Shown here: positions 6,808 through 13,527 of the stretch, one piece after another
Layout of the letters: the number at the start of each line of letters is the position of its first letter
Position numbering within the stretch: position 1 is the stretch's first letter
Assembly (NCBI GenBank): GCA_021735725.1
Contig: JAIPGS010000009.1
Coordinates: 1 to 15,802 of the forward strand
From: Candidatus Babeliales bacterium
Lineage (GTDB): Bacteria; Babelota; Babeliae; Babelales; CAIQNR01
DNA: 15,802 nt
Reading direction: 5' to 3'
The notes under the pieces: generated by a model
Told to the model about the DNA's origin: nothing
The model's database searches: none
Seen by the model: the letters and a program-made list of their open reading frames with translations, nothing else
Translations under genes and position numbers: made by a program

Positions 6808-7272
6808 GTGAATGTACGTTGGACTCAAAAAGATTTATTTTTCATGCAAGAAGCTTTATGTGAGGCTAAAAAAGCATATGAAAAAAATGAAGTGCCAATT
6901 GGGGCTGTCATTATTGACGAAGAAGGAAAGTGTATTGGTAAGGGACATAATCAGGTTGAAAAAGAACAATGCCAAATTGCTCATGCTGAATGTCAGGCTT
7001 TACTCCAAGCAACTCATACTAAAAATAATTGGCGACTCGATGGATGTACCATTTTTATAACACTGGAACCTTGCACCATGTGTTTAGCCGCATTGCGTTT
7101 GAGTAGAGTTGTTCGTATTGTTTTTGGAGCCTATTCACCTGTTTTTGGTTACACACAAGATAAAGATAGTTTTTTAAAAATAGAATCAACAGAGAGCTTT
7201 TCTATTCAAGGTGGTCTTGAAAAAGAAGCATCAGAAGCATTGCTTCAAGATTTTTTTAAAAAACAGCGATAA
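6808..7272 (+). CDS. tadA: tRNA-specific adenosine deaminase TadA
   Basis: TadA deaminates wobble adenosine 34 of tRNA-Arg(ACG) to inosine. The 154-residue protein carries the zinc-dependent deaminase signature: HAE (59-61, with the proton-shuttling Glu61) and PCTMC (88-92), whose two cysteines and His59 bind zinc. The N-terminal helix and IGAVI core (31-35) fit the family, as does the length (E. coli TadA about 167). The start is GTG, backed by AAGGA at 6794-6798, nine bases upstream. It is divergent from gyrB and ends three bases before the convergent gene at 7276. A guanine or cytosine deaminase of the same fold is possible, but the PCTMCxxAL context with a following Arg favours TadA. Confidence 0.93.
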   Translation: MNVRWTQKDLFFMQEALCEAKKAYEKNEVPIGAVIIDEEGKCIGKGHNQVEKEQCQIAHAECQALLQATHTKNNWRLDGCTIFITLEPCTMCLAALRLSRVVRIVFGAYSPVFGYTQDKDSFLKIESTESFSIQGGLEKEASEALLQDFFKKQR

Positions 7273-7275
7273 TAT

Positions 7276-8082
7276 CTATTCATTATTTTCTAAATCAAAA
7301 TTATTTGAATCAAACATGCTTGATGTAAGCCATAATTCAAATGCATTTTTGTAACGCTTTTGAAAAATATATTTATATGTTTCTTCTGTATTAAAATTTC
7401 TTATTTTTTGTCGTTCTAGAAGCATGCGTGAATAGTGAACTTTGTGATGATTTTCAACTGCAAGTTCTGGAGTTGGGTATAAAGAAATTAGAGTTTGTAA
7501 TGTTTGTTCCCATCCCTCTTTTTTTTCTGTTGCAATAGTCATCGCAGTCCAAGTAAGAAAACTCCACGCCAGATTTTTAGGTGATGAATTTTGTTGTATA
7601 TTTTCTGCAAGGGTATAAAAATCTGAAAAAGGTCCTTGGTCGGGGATTGCACCTGCCATTAAAAGTGTACAAATAATGCGGTGATCTTTGTTTTTTCTAA
7701 GTGCAACATTTAATGAATAACGTGCAGAGTAGCTTCCTCCACGGGATAAAAGAAGTGCAACACTTGCGTAATCTGTTTGACAGTCTACCTGGTGATTCAT
7801 AGAGGTAGGGGCTATAGAACTTGAGGGTGATACTCCCGAATCAAGAAGAATTTTTACAATAGCGGGACTTGTATCTATATAAAGTGGATTTTGAGGTTCT
7901 GAGAATGAAAATGAAGAATTAACTTCTGGAATAGTTCCTTTAGGTAACTGGGCTATAATGCTTTGTACTTTTTCTTCATCTTTTTTTTCAATAGCAGCAC
8001 GAAGTGCAGGTCGATAATCTTGTTCTGCCGTATTGATAATAAAAGGTGTTAAAAATAATAAAAAGAGAAAGTTTTTTTTCAT
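7276..8082 (-). CDS. Secreted ankyrin-like protein, paralogue 2
   Basis: A 268-residue protein that is clearly paralogous to its upstream neighbour (8106-8855). The signal peptide (1-19, ending NTA before Glu) is nearly identical, and the blocks ALRAAIE, EKVQSII, LPKGTIP, DTSPAIVKILLDSGVS, DHRIIC-LLMAGA and SLYPTP are shared. The pattern of short helical pairs ending in LLDSGV and LLMAGA resembles degenerate ankyrin repeats. It runs 15 or so residues beyond its paralogue, with an Asn/Asp-rich tail. I chose the ATG at 8082 because it aligns with the paralogue's start and both follow TTATTATT; an in-frame ATG at 8097 is possible. No good ribosome-binding site is seen. It lies in tandem behind the paralogue and is probably co-transcribed. 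Role unknown; secretion inferred. Confidence 0.75.
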   Translation of the reverse strand: MKKNFLFLLFLTPFIINTAEQDYRPALRAAIEKKDEEKVQSIIAQLPKGTIPEVNSSFSFSEPQNPLYIDTSPAIVKILLDSGVSPSSSIAPTSMNHQVDCQTDYASVALLLSRGGSYSARYSLNVALRKNKDHRIICTLLMAGAIPDQGPFSDFYTLAENIQQNSSPKNLAWSFLTWTAMTIATEKKEGWEQTLQTLISLYPTPELAVENHHKVHYSRMLLERQKIRNFNTEETYKYIFQKRYKNAFELWLTSSMFDSNNFDLENNE

Positions 8083-8655
8083 AATAATAATTTTCATTCA
8101 GTAATTTATGATGTGAGCCATGATTCAAATGCATCTTTATAACGCTTTTGAAAGATTAGTTTTTCTATATTAAGAATTCCTGTTCTTTGTCTTTCTTGAA
8201 TCTTTCGTGGATTAAGAATTTCTAATTGTGGAGTTGGATATAAAGAAATTATCTCTTTTAATTTTTGTTTCCATCCTTCTTCTTTGTCTGCTGCGATAGT
8301 CATTGCTGCCCAATTAAGAAATCCCCATGCCATATCTTGAGGCGAAGAATTTTTTTGTAAAAGCTTTTTAAGAGATGAAAAACATGAGAAAGATTGGAAT
8401 AAAGCGATTCTTTGAGTTTTTGCTCCGGCCATTAAAAGAGCACAAATAATGCGATGATCTTTTTTAGCATTAATTACATGGTCTAATGAGTAAAATTCTT
8501 CAAATTTTCCACAGGATAGAATTAGTTCAACACTTTTGTAATCAGTTTGGTATTCTATTGGAAGGCAATAATAGTAGTTACCATAGGGGTTGTATTCTGT
8601 AGCTGACACTCCTGAATCAAGAAGAATTTTTACAATAGCGGGACTTGTATCTATA
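7838..8655. repeat. Identical 42-bp blocks in the tandem paralogues
   Basis: Bases 7838-7879 and 8614-8655 are identical over 42 bases. They encode the shared segment around DTSPAIVKILLDSG. Flanking codons differ much more, which points to recent duplication with uneven divergence or to gene conversion between the copies. Confidence 0.85.
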
Positions 8656-8855
8656 AAAAGTGGATTCTCTGGAAGAAGAGAATAAATTTGATTAACTTTT
8701 GGAATCGTTCCTTTAGGTAACTGACTTATAATACTTTGCACCTTTTCTGTATCTTTGCTTTCAATAGCAGCACGAAGTGCATAACGATAATCGTGTTCTG
8801 CAGTATTGATAATAAAAGGTGTTAAAAGTAATAAAAGAAGGAGATTTTTTTTCAT
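8106..8855 (-). CDS. Secreted ankyrin-like protein, paralogue 1
   Basis: A 249-residue protein, first gene of a tandem pair. The signal peptide is 1-19 with a leucine run, cleaved after NTA. Ankyrin-like helix pairs follow at about 21-45 (ALRAAIESKDTEKVQSII), 70-83 (SPAIVKILLDSGVS), 105-117 (DYKSVELILSCGK) and 132-146 (DHRIICALLMAGA). The C-terminal third (about 171-249) is an all-helical region shared with the paralogue but not ankyrin-like by eye; it includes W177, W182 and the repeated IFQKRYK-AFE-WLTS end. The middle (84-104) has diverged strongly between the copies, while nearby DNA is identical over 42 bases. A role in protein binding outside the cytoplasm is plausible for ankyrin-like proteins but is not shown. 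Confidence 0.77.
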   Translation of the reverse strand: MKKNLLLLLLLTPFIINTAEHDYRYALRAAIESKDTEKVQSIISQLPKGTIPKVNQIYSLLPENPLFIDTSPAIVKILLDSGVSATEYNPYGNYYYCLPIEYQTDYKSVELILSCGKFEEFYSLDHVINAKKDHRIICALLMAGAKTQRIALFQSFSCFSSLKKLLQKNSSPQDMAWGFLNWAAMTIAADKEEGWKQKLKEIISLYPTPQLEILNPRKIQERQRTGILNIEKLIFQKRYKDAFESWLTS

Positions 8856-8899
8856 AATAATAATTTCTTAAGAATGTTGAAAAATAAGAGTAAATAGGC

Positions 8900-8929
8900 T
8901 TGACAAAGTAGGTGAAATTTAAGTATACA
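8900..8929 (+). promoter_or_regulatory. Sigma70-type promoter of dksA-like gene
   Basis: A perfect -35 TTGACA (8900-8905), an 18-base spacer and TATACA (8924-8929) lie about 66 bases upstream of the start at 8996. This is among the best promoter matches in the window. Confidence 0.6.
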
Positions 8930-8995
8930 ACTAAGACGTCTTTATTAAGAGTAAAAAAAAAGAGAGTATTTGTAAATAGTTAAAAAGGAAAAAGG

Positions 8996-9370
8996 ATGAG
9001 CAAAAAAAGAGATTATTCAGTTATTGAAAAACAATTGGAAATAAGAAAAAAAGAGTTGGGGGAAGAATTGGCAGAGCTTTCTGTGCGAGAGGGTACTTTT
9101 GAAGATGTGAAAGATACGGCAGATGAAGCTTTGTCGGCTGTTCTTGAAAGTGTGAAAACATCTTTGCAAAATACAGAACTTCAAGAGTATAAAAAAATAG
9201 TAAAAGCACTTGAGCTTATTAAGCAAGGAAAGTATGGGATTTGTACTGATTGTTCTGAAGAAATTTCATTAAAACGGTTAGAGGCGTATCCAAATGTGCT
9301 TCGATGTCTTTTGTGTCAGGAAAAATTAGAAGAACGGGATGCAAATAATTCTTTTTCTTCTTTTTCTTAA
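8996..9370 (+). CDS. dksA: DksA/TraR-family zinc-finger transcription regulator
   Basis: DksA-type proteins insert a coiled coil into the RNA polymerase secondary channel and, often with ppGpp, alter initiation at stable-RNA and amino-acid promoters. The 124-residue protein has a long helical hairpin (about 5-78). At its tip is DVKDTA (37-42), matching the DxxDxA motif that DksA needs for activity. A four-cysteine zinc finger follows: C83, C86, C104 and C107 (CxxC, 17 residues, CxxC). The tail is short and Ser-rich. It is shorter than E. coli DksA (151), nearer to DksA/TraR-like proteins of other phyla, so the exact subfamily is uncertain. AAGGA at 8985-8989, six bases upstream, and a strong promoter support the start. 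The next gene, rpsI, begins 125 bases downstream. Confidence 0.88.
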   Translation: MSKKRDYSVIEKQLEIRKKELGEELAELSVREGTFEDVKDTADEALSAVLESVKTSLQNTELQEYKKIVKALELIKQGKYGICTDCSEEISLKRLEAYPNVLRCLLCQEKLEERDANNSFSSFS

Positions 9371-9448
9371 AAGGAAATCAGCTTTAAATAACCTTTGTGT
9401 CGTATAAAAGATTGACTTTCTTATTCATTTGGATAAGCTTAAAAACAC

Positions 9449-9454
9449 TATAAT
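9449..9454 (+). promoter_or_regulatory. Possible rpsI promoter (-10 box)
   Basis: A perfect TATAAT (9449-9454) lies 42 bases before the rpsI start. The -35 match at the right distance is poor (TTTGGA at 9428-9433, 15-base spacer). A TTGACT at 9412-9417 is too far upstream to pair with it. Confidence 0.35.
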
Positions 9455-9495
9455 CAACTGAAAAACCTTTTAAACTATATATGGATTGCTAATCT

Positions 9496-10131
9496 ATGAT
9501 AAAGGCAAAAAAAACAACTGAAAAGGCTACTTCAAAAACAGTAGCTAAAAAAACTGTGAAAAAAACAGCTGTAAAAAAAGCTGTTTCTGAAAAAGTTTTA
9601 GAAAAAAAAGTTGTTAAAAAAGACGCTCCTCAAGCTGCTTCTGTGCGTGAAGTGGTAAAAACTGCACCTGTTGCAGAAAGAAAAATTATTACTAAAATAC
9701 CAGTAGCTCCTGCTGCTCCAGTTAAAAAAGGAACTAAAGTAGTTTCTTCTAGTATTGGTGGTGTGGGAAGAAGAAAATCTTCTGTTGCTCGTGTATGGCT
9801 TTCTCGTGGAAAAGGCGAAATTTTTATTAATGACCGAGCTCTTAATAATTATTTTGATACTACACAAACAAGAATTAATGCTGTTCAGGCATTAAGTGTG
9901 TGTAACGCAAAAGACAAATTCACGATTAAAGTAAGAATTGTTGGTGGTGGTCCTTGTTCACAGTCTGATGCTGTTAAACTTGGAATTGCTCGTGCACTTC
10001 TTAAATCTGATGAATCTCATAGAATTATTTTACGTGAACACGGTTTATTAACTGTTGATGCGCGTGTTAAAGAACGTAAAAAACCAGGTCAACCTGGCGC
10101 TCGTCGTAAGTTTCAATTTGTAAAACGTTAA
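9496..10131 (+). CDS. rpsI: 30S ribosomal protein S9 with basic N-terminal extension
   Basis: Residues 88-211 are a normal S9: GRRKSSVARV (91-100), GEIFIND (107-113), the GGGP and GIARALL segment (150-169), and the basic tail ending FQFVKR. In known ribosomes that tail reaches the P-site tRNA. S9 is usually about 130 residues. This one has about 87 extra N-terminal residues made almost only of Lys, Ala, Val, Thr, Glu and Pro, with KKT/AVKK-type repeats that resemble histone-H1-like tails. The extension is continuous open frame with coding-like composition, so it is probably real. The ribosome-binding site before 9496 is weak. rplM, the usual partner upstream of rpsI, is not here: a dksA-like gene precedes and glmS follows 44 bases later. 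Confidence 0.93.
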   Translation: MIKAKKTTEKATSKTVAKKTVKKTAVKKAVSEKVLEKKVVKKDAPQAASVREVVKTAPVAERKIITKIPVAPAAPVKKGTKVVSSSIGGVGRRKSSVARVWLSRGKGEIFINDRALNNYFDTTQTRINAVQALSVCNAKDKFTIKVRIVGGGPCSQSDAVKLGIARALLKSDESHRIILREHGLLTVDARVKERKKPGQPGARRKFQFVKR

Positions 10132-10175
10132 TACTTATTGTTGTTTACATTGAAGCTATAAAGGTTGAGTAGGCT

Positions 10176-12023
10176 ATGTGTAGCGTAGTTGGTTATATAG
10201 GTAAGAATAAAAGCCGTGATACGGTTCTTGATGGGTTAACCCGACTTGAGTATCGCGGCTATGATTCTGCCGGTTTTGCTTGTATTGACAGTGAAACAAA
10301 GCATCTTGTTGTGGCTAAAAAAATTGGTCAATTAAGTAATCTTAAACAAAGTCTTAAAAATCAATCATCAGATGGATTTTTATCTTTAGGGCATACTCGT
10401 TGGGCAACTCATGGTGCTGCAACTGAGCAAAATGCTCATCCCCATGTTGATTGTACATCTTCTCTTGCTGTTGTTCATAATGGTATTATCGAAAATCATA
10501 CATCACTTAAAAAAATTCTTGAGCATGAAGATCATGCATTTAAAACAGAAACAGATTCAGAAGTTCTTGCACATTTGTTTGAACAGTATACGATTGATGA
10601 AAAAATGCCTCCCTTGCAAGCAATGCAAAAAATGGTAGAGCAACTTGAAGGTGCATATGCTTTTTGCATTATTTCTGAACATTATCCGGATTCTCTTTTT
10701 ATTGCACGTAAAGGTTCTCCTTTGTGTATTGGGTTGGGAGAAGGTGAAATGTTTGTTGGTTCAGATCCATTAGCTTTTACCGATAAAACTAATCGAGTTC
10801 TTTTTTTACCAGAAAAAAGTTACGCACTTGTACATAAAGATGGATATGCATTGTATGATTTTTCAGGAAATGTTTTGTCTGTGCAAAGTCAAATAGTTGA
10901 TACTTCATGGATTGCTGGTGAAAAAGGTGATCATGAGCATTATATGCTTAAAGAAATTTATGAACAAAAACATGCAATAGATAAAACAGTTCGTTTTTTT
11001 CAATCGATACATACGACTATTTTTGATTATCTTGGAATAACACAAGAAGAGTTACAAAATCTTGAAAGTATCACATTTCTTGGATGTGGAACATCAGCTC
11101 ATGCAGGAAAATTAGCACAGTTCTTTTTTGAACAAAAAGCAGGAATTCAAACACGATGCGAACTTGCTTCTGAATTTCGACATAAAACATTTTTTAAACA
11201 AAAAAATCATTTGTATATTGCAATTTCTCAATCAGGAGAAACAGCAGATACACTTGAAGCTATTCGGCTTGTACAAGAGCATGGACAGGCAACGCTTGCA
11301 CTAACAAATGTTGCTTCAAGCACATTGGTACGTGAGTGTGATGGATTTCTTTTAACACAAGCAGGACCTGAAATTGCAGTTGCTTCAACAAAAGCATTTA
11401 GTACCCAACTTGCTGCATTGTATTGGCTGGCTCATTGTGTTGCGTATCATAAAAAAAGTATTTCACACAAACAATTTCAAGAATCAGAAACAGAATTATT
11501 TACAACGGCTGAAATTTTAGAAAATGTTATTGAACAGTATAAACATGAAATTATGATGGACTGTGCTCCTTTTTATAAAAAGTATAAAGAGTTTATTTTT
11601 ATAGGACGCCATAATAGTTTTCCTTTTGCAGAAGAAGCAGCTTTAAAGTTAAAAGAAATTTCTTATGTTTTTGCGCAAGCATATCCAGCAGGGGAATTAA
11701 AGCATGGCCCATTGGCTCTTGTTGATGAATTTCTTCCTGTTGTTATTTTTTCACATCCAGATCCTGTCATTTATCAAAAATTACTTTCAAACGCGCAGGA
11801 AATAAAAGCGCGAAAAGGGCATATTATTGTTTTTGCTCTTGAACATCAAAAAGAACTTCTTTCTTTGGCGCATCGTGCCTTTATTATTCCTGCTGTTCCT
11901 TCTTTGTTGTTTCCACTTGCTATGACTGGTATTATGCAGTTCTTTTGTTATGCGCTGGCTAAAGTATCAGGGCATGCTATTGATAAACCTCGCAATCTTG
12001 CAAAATCAGTTACTGTTGAATAA
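10176..12023 (+). CDS. glmS: Glutamine--fructose-6-phosphate aminotransferase (isomerizing)
   Basis: GlmS makes glucosamine-6-phosphate from fructose-6-phosphate and glutamine, the first step to UDP-GlcNAc for peptidoglycan and LPS. The N-terminal glutaminase domain starts with the nucleophile Cys2 and has HTRWATHG (73-80) and HNGIIEN (101-107). Two SIS sugar-isomerase domains follow, with CGTSAHAG, SQSGETADT, VASTKAFSTQ, EISYVFAQAYPAGELKHGPLA and the C-terminal DKPRNLAKSVTVE. At 615 residues it is full length (E. coli 609). The usual MCGI start reads MCSV, so Ser replaces the common Gly3. The leader after rpsI is only 44 bases, with weak AAGG at 10161-10164. There is no room for a glmS ribozyme. 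It is probably transcribed with rpsI. Confidence 0.96.
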   Translation: MCSVVGYIGKNKSRDTVLDGLTRLEYRGYDSAGFACIDSETKHLVVAKKIGQLSNLKQSLKNQSSDGFLSLGHTRWATHGAATEQNAHPHVDCTSSLAVVHNGIIENHTSLKKILEHEDHAFKTETDSEVLAHLFEQYTIDEKMPPLQAMQKMVEQLEGAYAFCIISEHYPDSLFIARKGSPLCIGLGEGEMFVGSDPLAFTDKTNRVLFLPEKSYALVHKDGYALYDFSGNVLSVQSQIVDTSWIAGEKGDHEHYMLKEIYEQKHAIDKTVRFFQSIHTTIFDYLGITQEELQNLESITFLGCGTSAHAGKLAQFFFEQKAGIQTRCELASEFRHKTFFKQKNHLYIAISQSGETADTLEAIRLVQEHGQATLALTNVASSTLVRECDGFLLTQAGPEIAVASTKAFSTQLAALYWLAHCVAYHKKSISHKQFQESETELFTTAEILENVIEQYKHEIMMDCAPFYKKYKEFIFIGRHNSFPFAEEAALKLKEISYVFAQAYPAGELKHGPLALVDEFLPVVIFSHPDPVIYQKLLSNAQEIKARKGHIIVFALEHQKELLSLAHRAFIIPAVPSLLFPLAMTGIMQFFCYALAKVSGHAIDKPRNLAKSVTVE

Positions 12024-12439
12024 TTCAAAAATTTATTATTTTTAAAATTTCATAAAAATAAGGTTAATCTCTCTAAAAGAGGAAGTGTAACTGTTTTTAT
12101 AGAATTTTGAATGTAAAAGATTGGTATAAAGCTTAAAATAAGAATTTTAGGGGTTATGGGGATGCACCAATTAAGGTGTGTTTTGCAATTATATTTATGC
12201 TGAGCCCTCTGGTTTGGGAGCTTAAGAAGAAATCAGATAATTGAATCTTTATATTAATTTATTCTTTAATCCTCTTGCTATGTAGGAGTTTCTGCTGTAT
12301 TATAGAGAGAGTTAACAATAAGTATTTGTTAGCATGTTATTTGTTAGTCTTGCGTGGTCTTTAAGTCTCCTAGAAACATGTGTTATGTTTTGTGTGGTGC
12401 ACTACTGAATACCATACAATATCCTGAAGGGGATAATAC
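12024..12439 (+). other. Long intergenic region with hairpins and a promoter
   Basis: This 416-base stretch has no convincing open frame. Just after glmS lies an imperfect hairpin (12052-12100): ATAAAAA/TTTTTAT, GTTA/TAAC and CTCT/AGAG in nested order, possibly the glmS terminator. Bases 12129-12234 contain pairing segments (AAGCTT with GAGCTT, CACC with GGTG, CCC with GGG) that could be a structured RNA, but I match no known family. A promoter at 12275-12303 and the RRM-gene leader follow. Confidence 0.4.
12275..12303 (+). promoter_or_regulatory. Sigma70-type promoter of RRM gene
   Basis: TTGCTA (12275-12280), a 17-base spacer ending in TG, and TATTAT (12298-12303). The -35 is the same as that of the gene at 142. 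It predicts a leader of about 130 bases before the GTG at 12440. The leader contains TATTTGTTAG twice (12323-12332 and 12338-12347). Confidence 0.5.
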
Positions 12440-12757
12440 GTGAAAATTTACGTTGGAAATCTTAGTTTTAATTTGTCAGAAGATGAACTTAAACAAAAAT
12501 TTGAAGAATTTGGTTCAGTTAACTCAGTTAACATAATCAAAGACAGAGATACAGGAAAATCAAAAGGTTTTGGTTTTGTTGAAATGGCAGAAAAAGATGC
12601 TGGTGAATCAGCTATCAATGAAATGAATGGTCAAGAATTCGAAGGACGAAGAATTATCGTTAACGAAGCTCGTCCAAGAACTGATCGCCCAACAGGTGGA
12701 TCTCGTGACGGTGGAAGCCGTGGCGGTTCACGTGATGGTGGAAGCCGTCGCTGGTAA
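12440..12757 (+). CDS. RRM RNA-binding protein with Gly/Arg-rich tail
   Basis: A 105-residue single-RRM protein of the type known from cyanobacterial Rbp and other bacterial glycine-rich RNA-binding proteins. The RRM covers about residues 1-78, with RNP2 IYVGNL (3-8) and RNP1 KGFGFVEM (42-49). The aromatic pairs expected to stack on RNA are present (Tyr4, Phe44, Phe46), though the last RNP1 position is Met. Residues 79-105 are Gly/Ser/Arg-rich with GGSRDGGSR-type repeats. It is likely to bind single-stranded RNA in the cytoplasm, perhaps as an RNA chaperone. It starts with GTG behind a strong AAGGGGA (12427-12433), six bases away. The long leader and strong terminator suggest a highly expressed, separately regulated single gene. 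Confidence 0.93.
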   Translation: MKIYVGNLSFNLSEDELKQKFEEFGSVNSVNIIKDRDTGKSKGFGFVEMAEKDAGESAINEMNGQEFEGRRIIVNEARPRTDRPTGGSRDGGSRGGSRDGGSRRW

Positions 12758-12780
12758 CCTCATTTCAAATATCTGCCGTA

Positions 12781-12799
12781 CTTATGTGTAAAACATAAG
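12781..12799 (+). other. 3'-UTR hairpin
   Basis: CTTATGT (12781-12787) and ACATAAG (12793-12799) form a 7 bp stem with a 5-base loop between the RRM stop codon and the terminator. No T tract follows, so it is not a terminator itself. It may protect the mRNA end. Confidence 0.5.
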
Positions 12800-12815
12800 A
12801 ACTCAGAAAATTTAG

Positions 12816-12845
12816 AAAGACTACTTTCGGGTAGTCTTTTTTTTT
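12816..12845 (+). terminator. Strong Rho-independent terminator of RRM gene
   Basis: AAAGACTAC (12816-12824) pairs perfectly with GTAGTCTTT (12831-12839) around a TTTCGG loop. An unbroken run of nine T (12837-12845) overlaps the end of the stem. Confidence 0.95.
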
Positions 12846-12943
12846 ACGCAAAAATAAAACTTTAGTTTATTTAGAAAACAAATCAAAATGATAGTAATCT
12901 TCTAATAATCCTAATCCATCGCAGCAAACAAATACACTTCGTA

Positions 12944-13113
12944 GACGTTATTGCGAGCAGAGCGCGGCAATCCAGGTTAATTCAAATTTTTCTTCATTAT
13001 TGTTTTTTTTAAAACAATGAATATTTTTCTCTTTTTTCATATATTACTCAGAACATCACATATCAGAATTTTAAAGAAGATTCCTGGATTGCCACGCTCC
13101 GCTTGCAATGACT
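12944..13113. mobile_element. MITE-like inverted-repeat element
   Basis: The left end starts at 12944 with GACGTTATTGCGAGC and runs through GCGGCAATCCAGG (to 12976). The right end is its inverse: CCTGGATTGCCACGC beginning at 13080/13081 and running to TGCAATGAC and TTC at about 13113. The ends are about 33 bases with several differences. The interior of roughly 100 bases is AT-rich and has no open frame. Size, terminal inverted repeats and lack of coding fit a non-autonomous miniature element or a pair of REP-like repeats. No transposase is in the window. Confidence 0.6.
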
Positions 13114-13251
13114 TCGGGGACGTGTTTGCAGTAAAAGAACGTTAGCAACAGTATGTTTGAATATGAATGTTTTTAATAATTAATAAATTATAAAAAGTAA
13201 CTTATACAATAATGTTATCTTGATCTAAGAAAAATTAAAGAAAAATATATC

Positions 13252-13290
13252 CCACGCCGCCGTCATTGTGAACGGAGCGTGGTAATTGTA
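13252..13290. repeat. Degenerate palindromic repeat copy
   Basis: CGTCATTGTGAACGGAGCGTGG (13261-13282, shown here in short form as CGTCATTG plus GGAGCGTGG) matches the repeat family with several changes. CCACGC (13252-13257) and GCGTGG (13277-13282) make a 6 bp stem. It appears to be an old or partial copy. Confidence 0.55.
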
Positions 13291-13293
13291 ATC

Positions 13294-13320
13294 AAAAAGG
13301 GACCGGTTAAAGTCCCCTTT
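13294..13320 (-). terminator. Probable ctpA terminator
   Basis: AAAGGGAC (13296-13303) pairs with GTCCCCTTT (13312-13320) with one bulged base. On the minus strand the stem is followed by TTTTT (13298-13294), so it reads best as a terminator for leftward transcription from ctpA, about 210 bases after its stop. Confidence 0.55.
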
Positions 13321-13527
13321 ATTATTCTACGATATGTTGTTCGATAGGATTCCTTTTTGGAGGATGATATTCAGTTAACATGAACAGTGAAACAAAGAAG
13401 AGACTGCATAGAATTATATTTGAATAATGATTATGCTTTATCTTCATATATTCCTTTACGTTTAAAGTTATACATGTTTAGCCAAATTATTATGGCAGGT
13501 TGCTTTAAGGAAGTCAAAGAAATATCA

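Larger units (their letters stand above)
12846..13386. other. Gene-free region with palindromic repeats
   Basis: I see no credible gene in these 541 bases. They hold an inverted-repeat element at 12944-13113, a degenerate repeat copy at 13252-13290 and a hairpin at 13294-13320. The GC-rich repeat cores are separated by very AT-rich DNA. Confidence 0.6.

Noticed and set aside
9760..9770. Internal GTG as the true start of rpsI, giving a normal-length S9
   Set aside because: The upstream 87 codons stay open in very AT-rich DNA and have a coherent Lys/Ala/Val composition, and no ribosome-binding site precedes the internal GTG.
10132..10175. glmS ribozyme upstream of glmS
   Set aside because: Only 44 bases separate rpsI and glmS, too short for the ribozyme, and no matching core is seen.
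12140..12240. tmRNA, SRP RNA or tRNA between glmS and the RRM gene
   Set aside because: A GGGGATG stretch recalled a tmRNA start, but no T-arm, tag reading frame, SRP tetraloop region or cloverleaf could be found.
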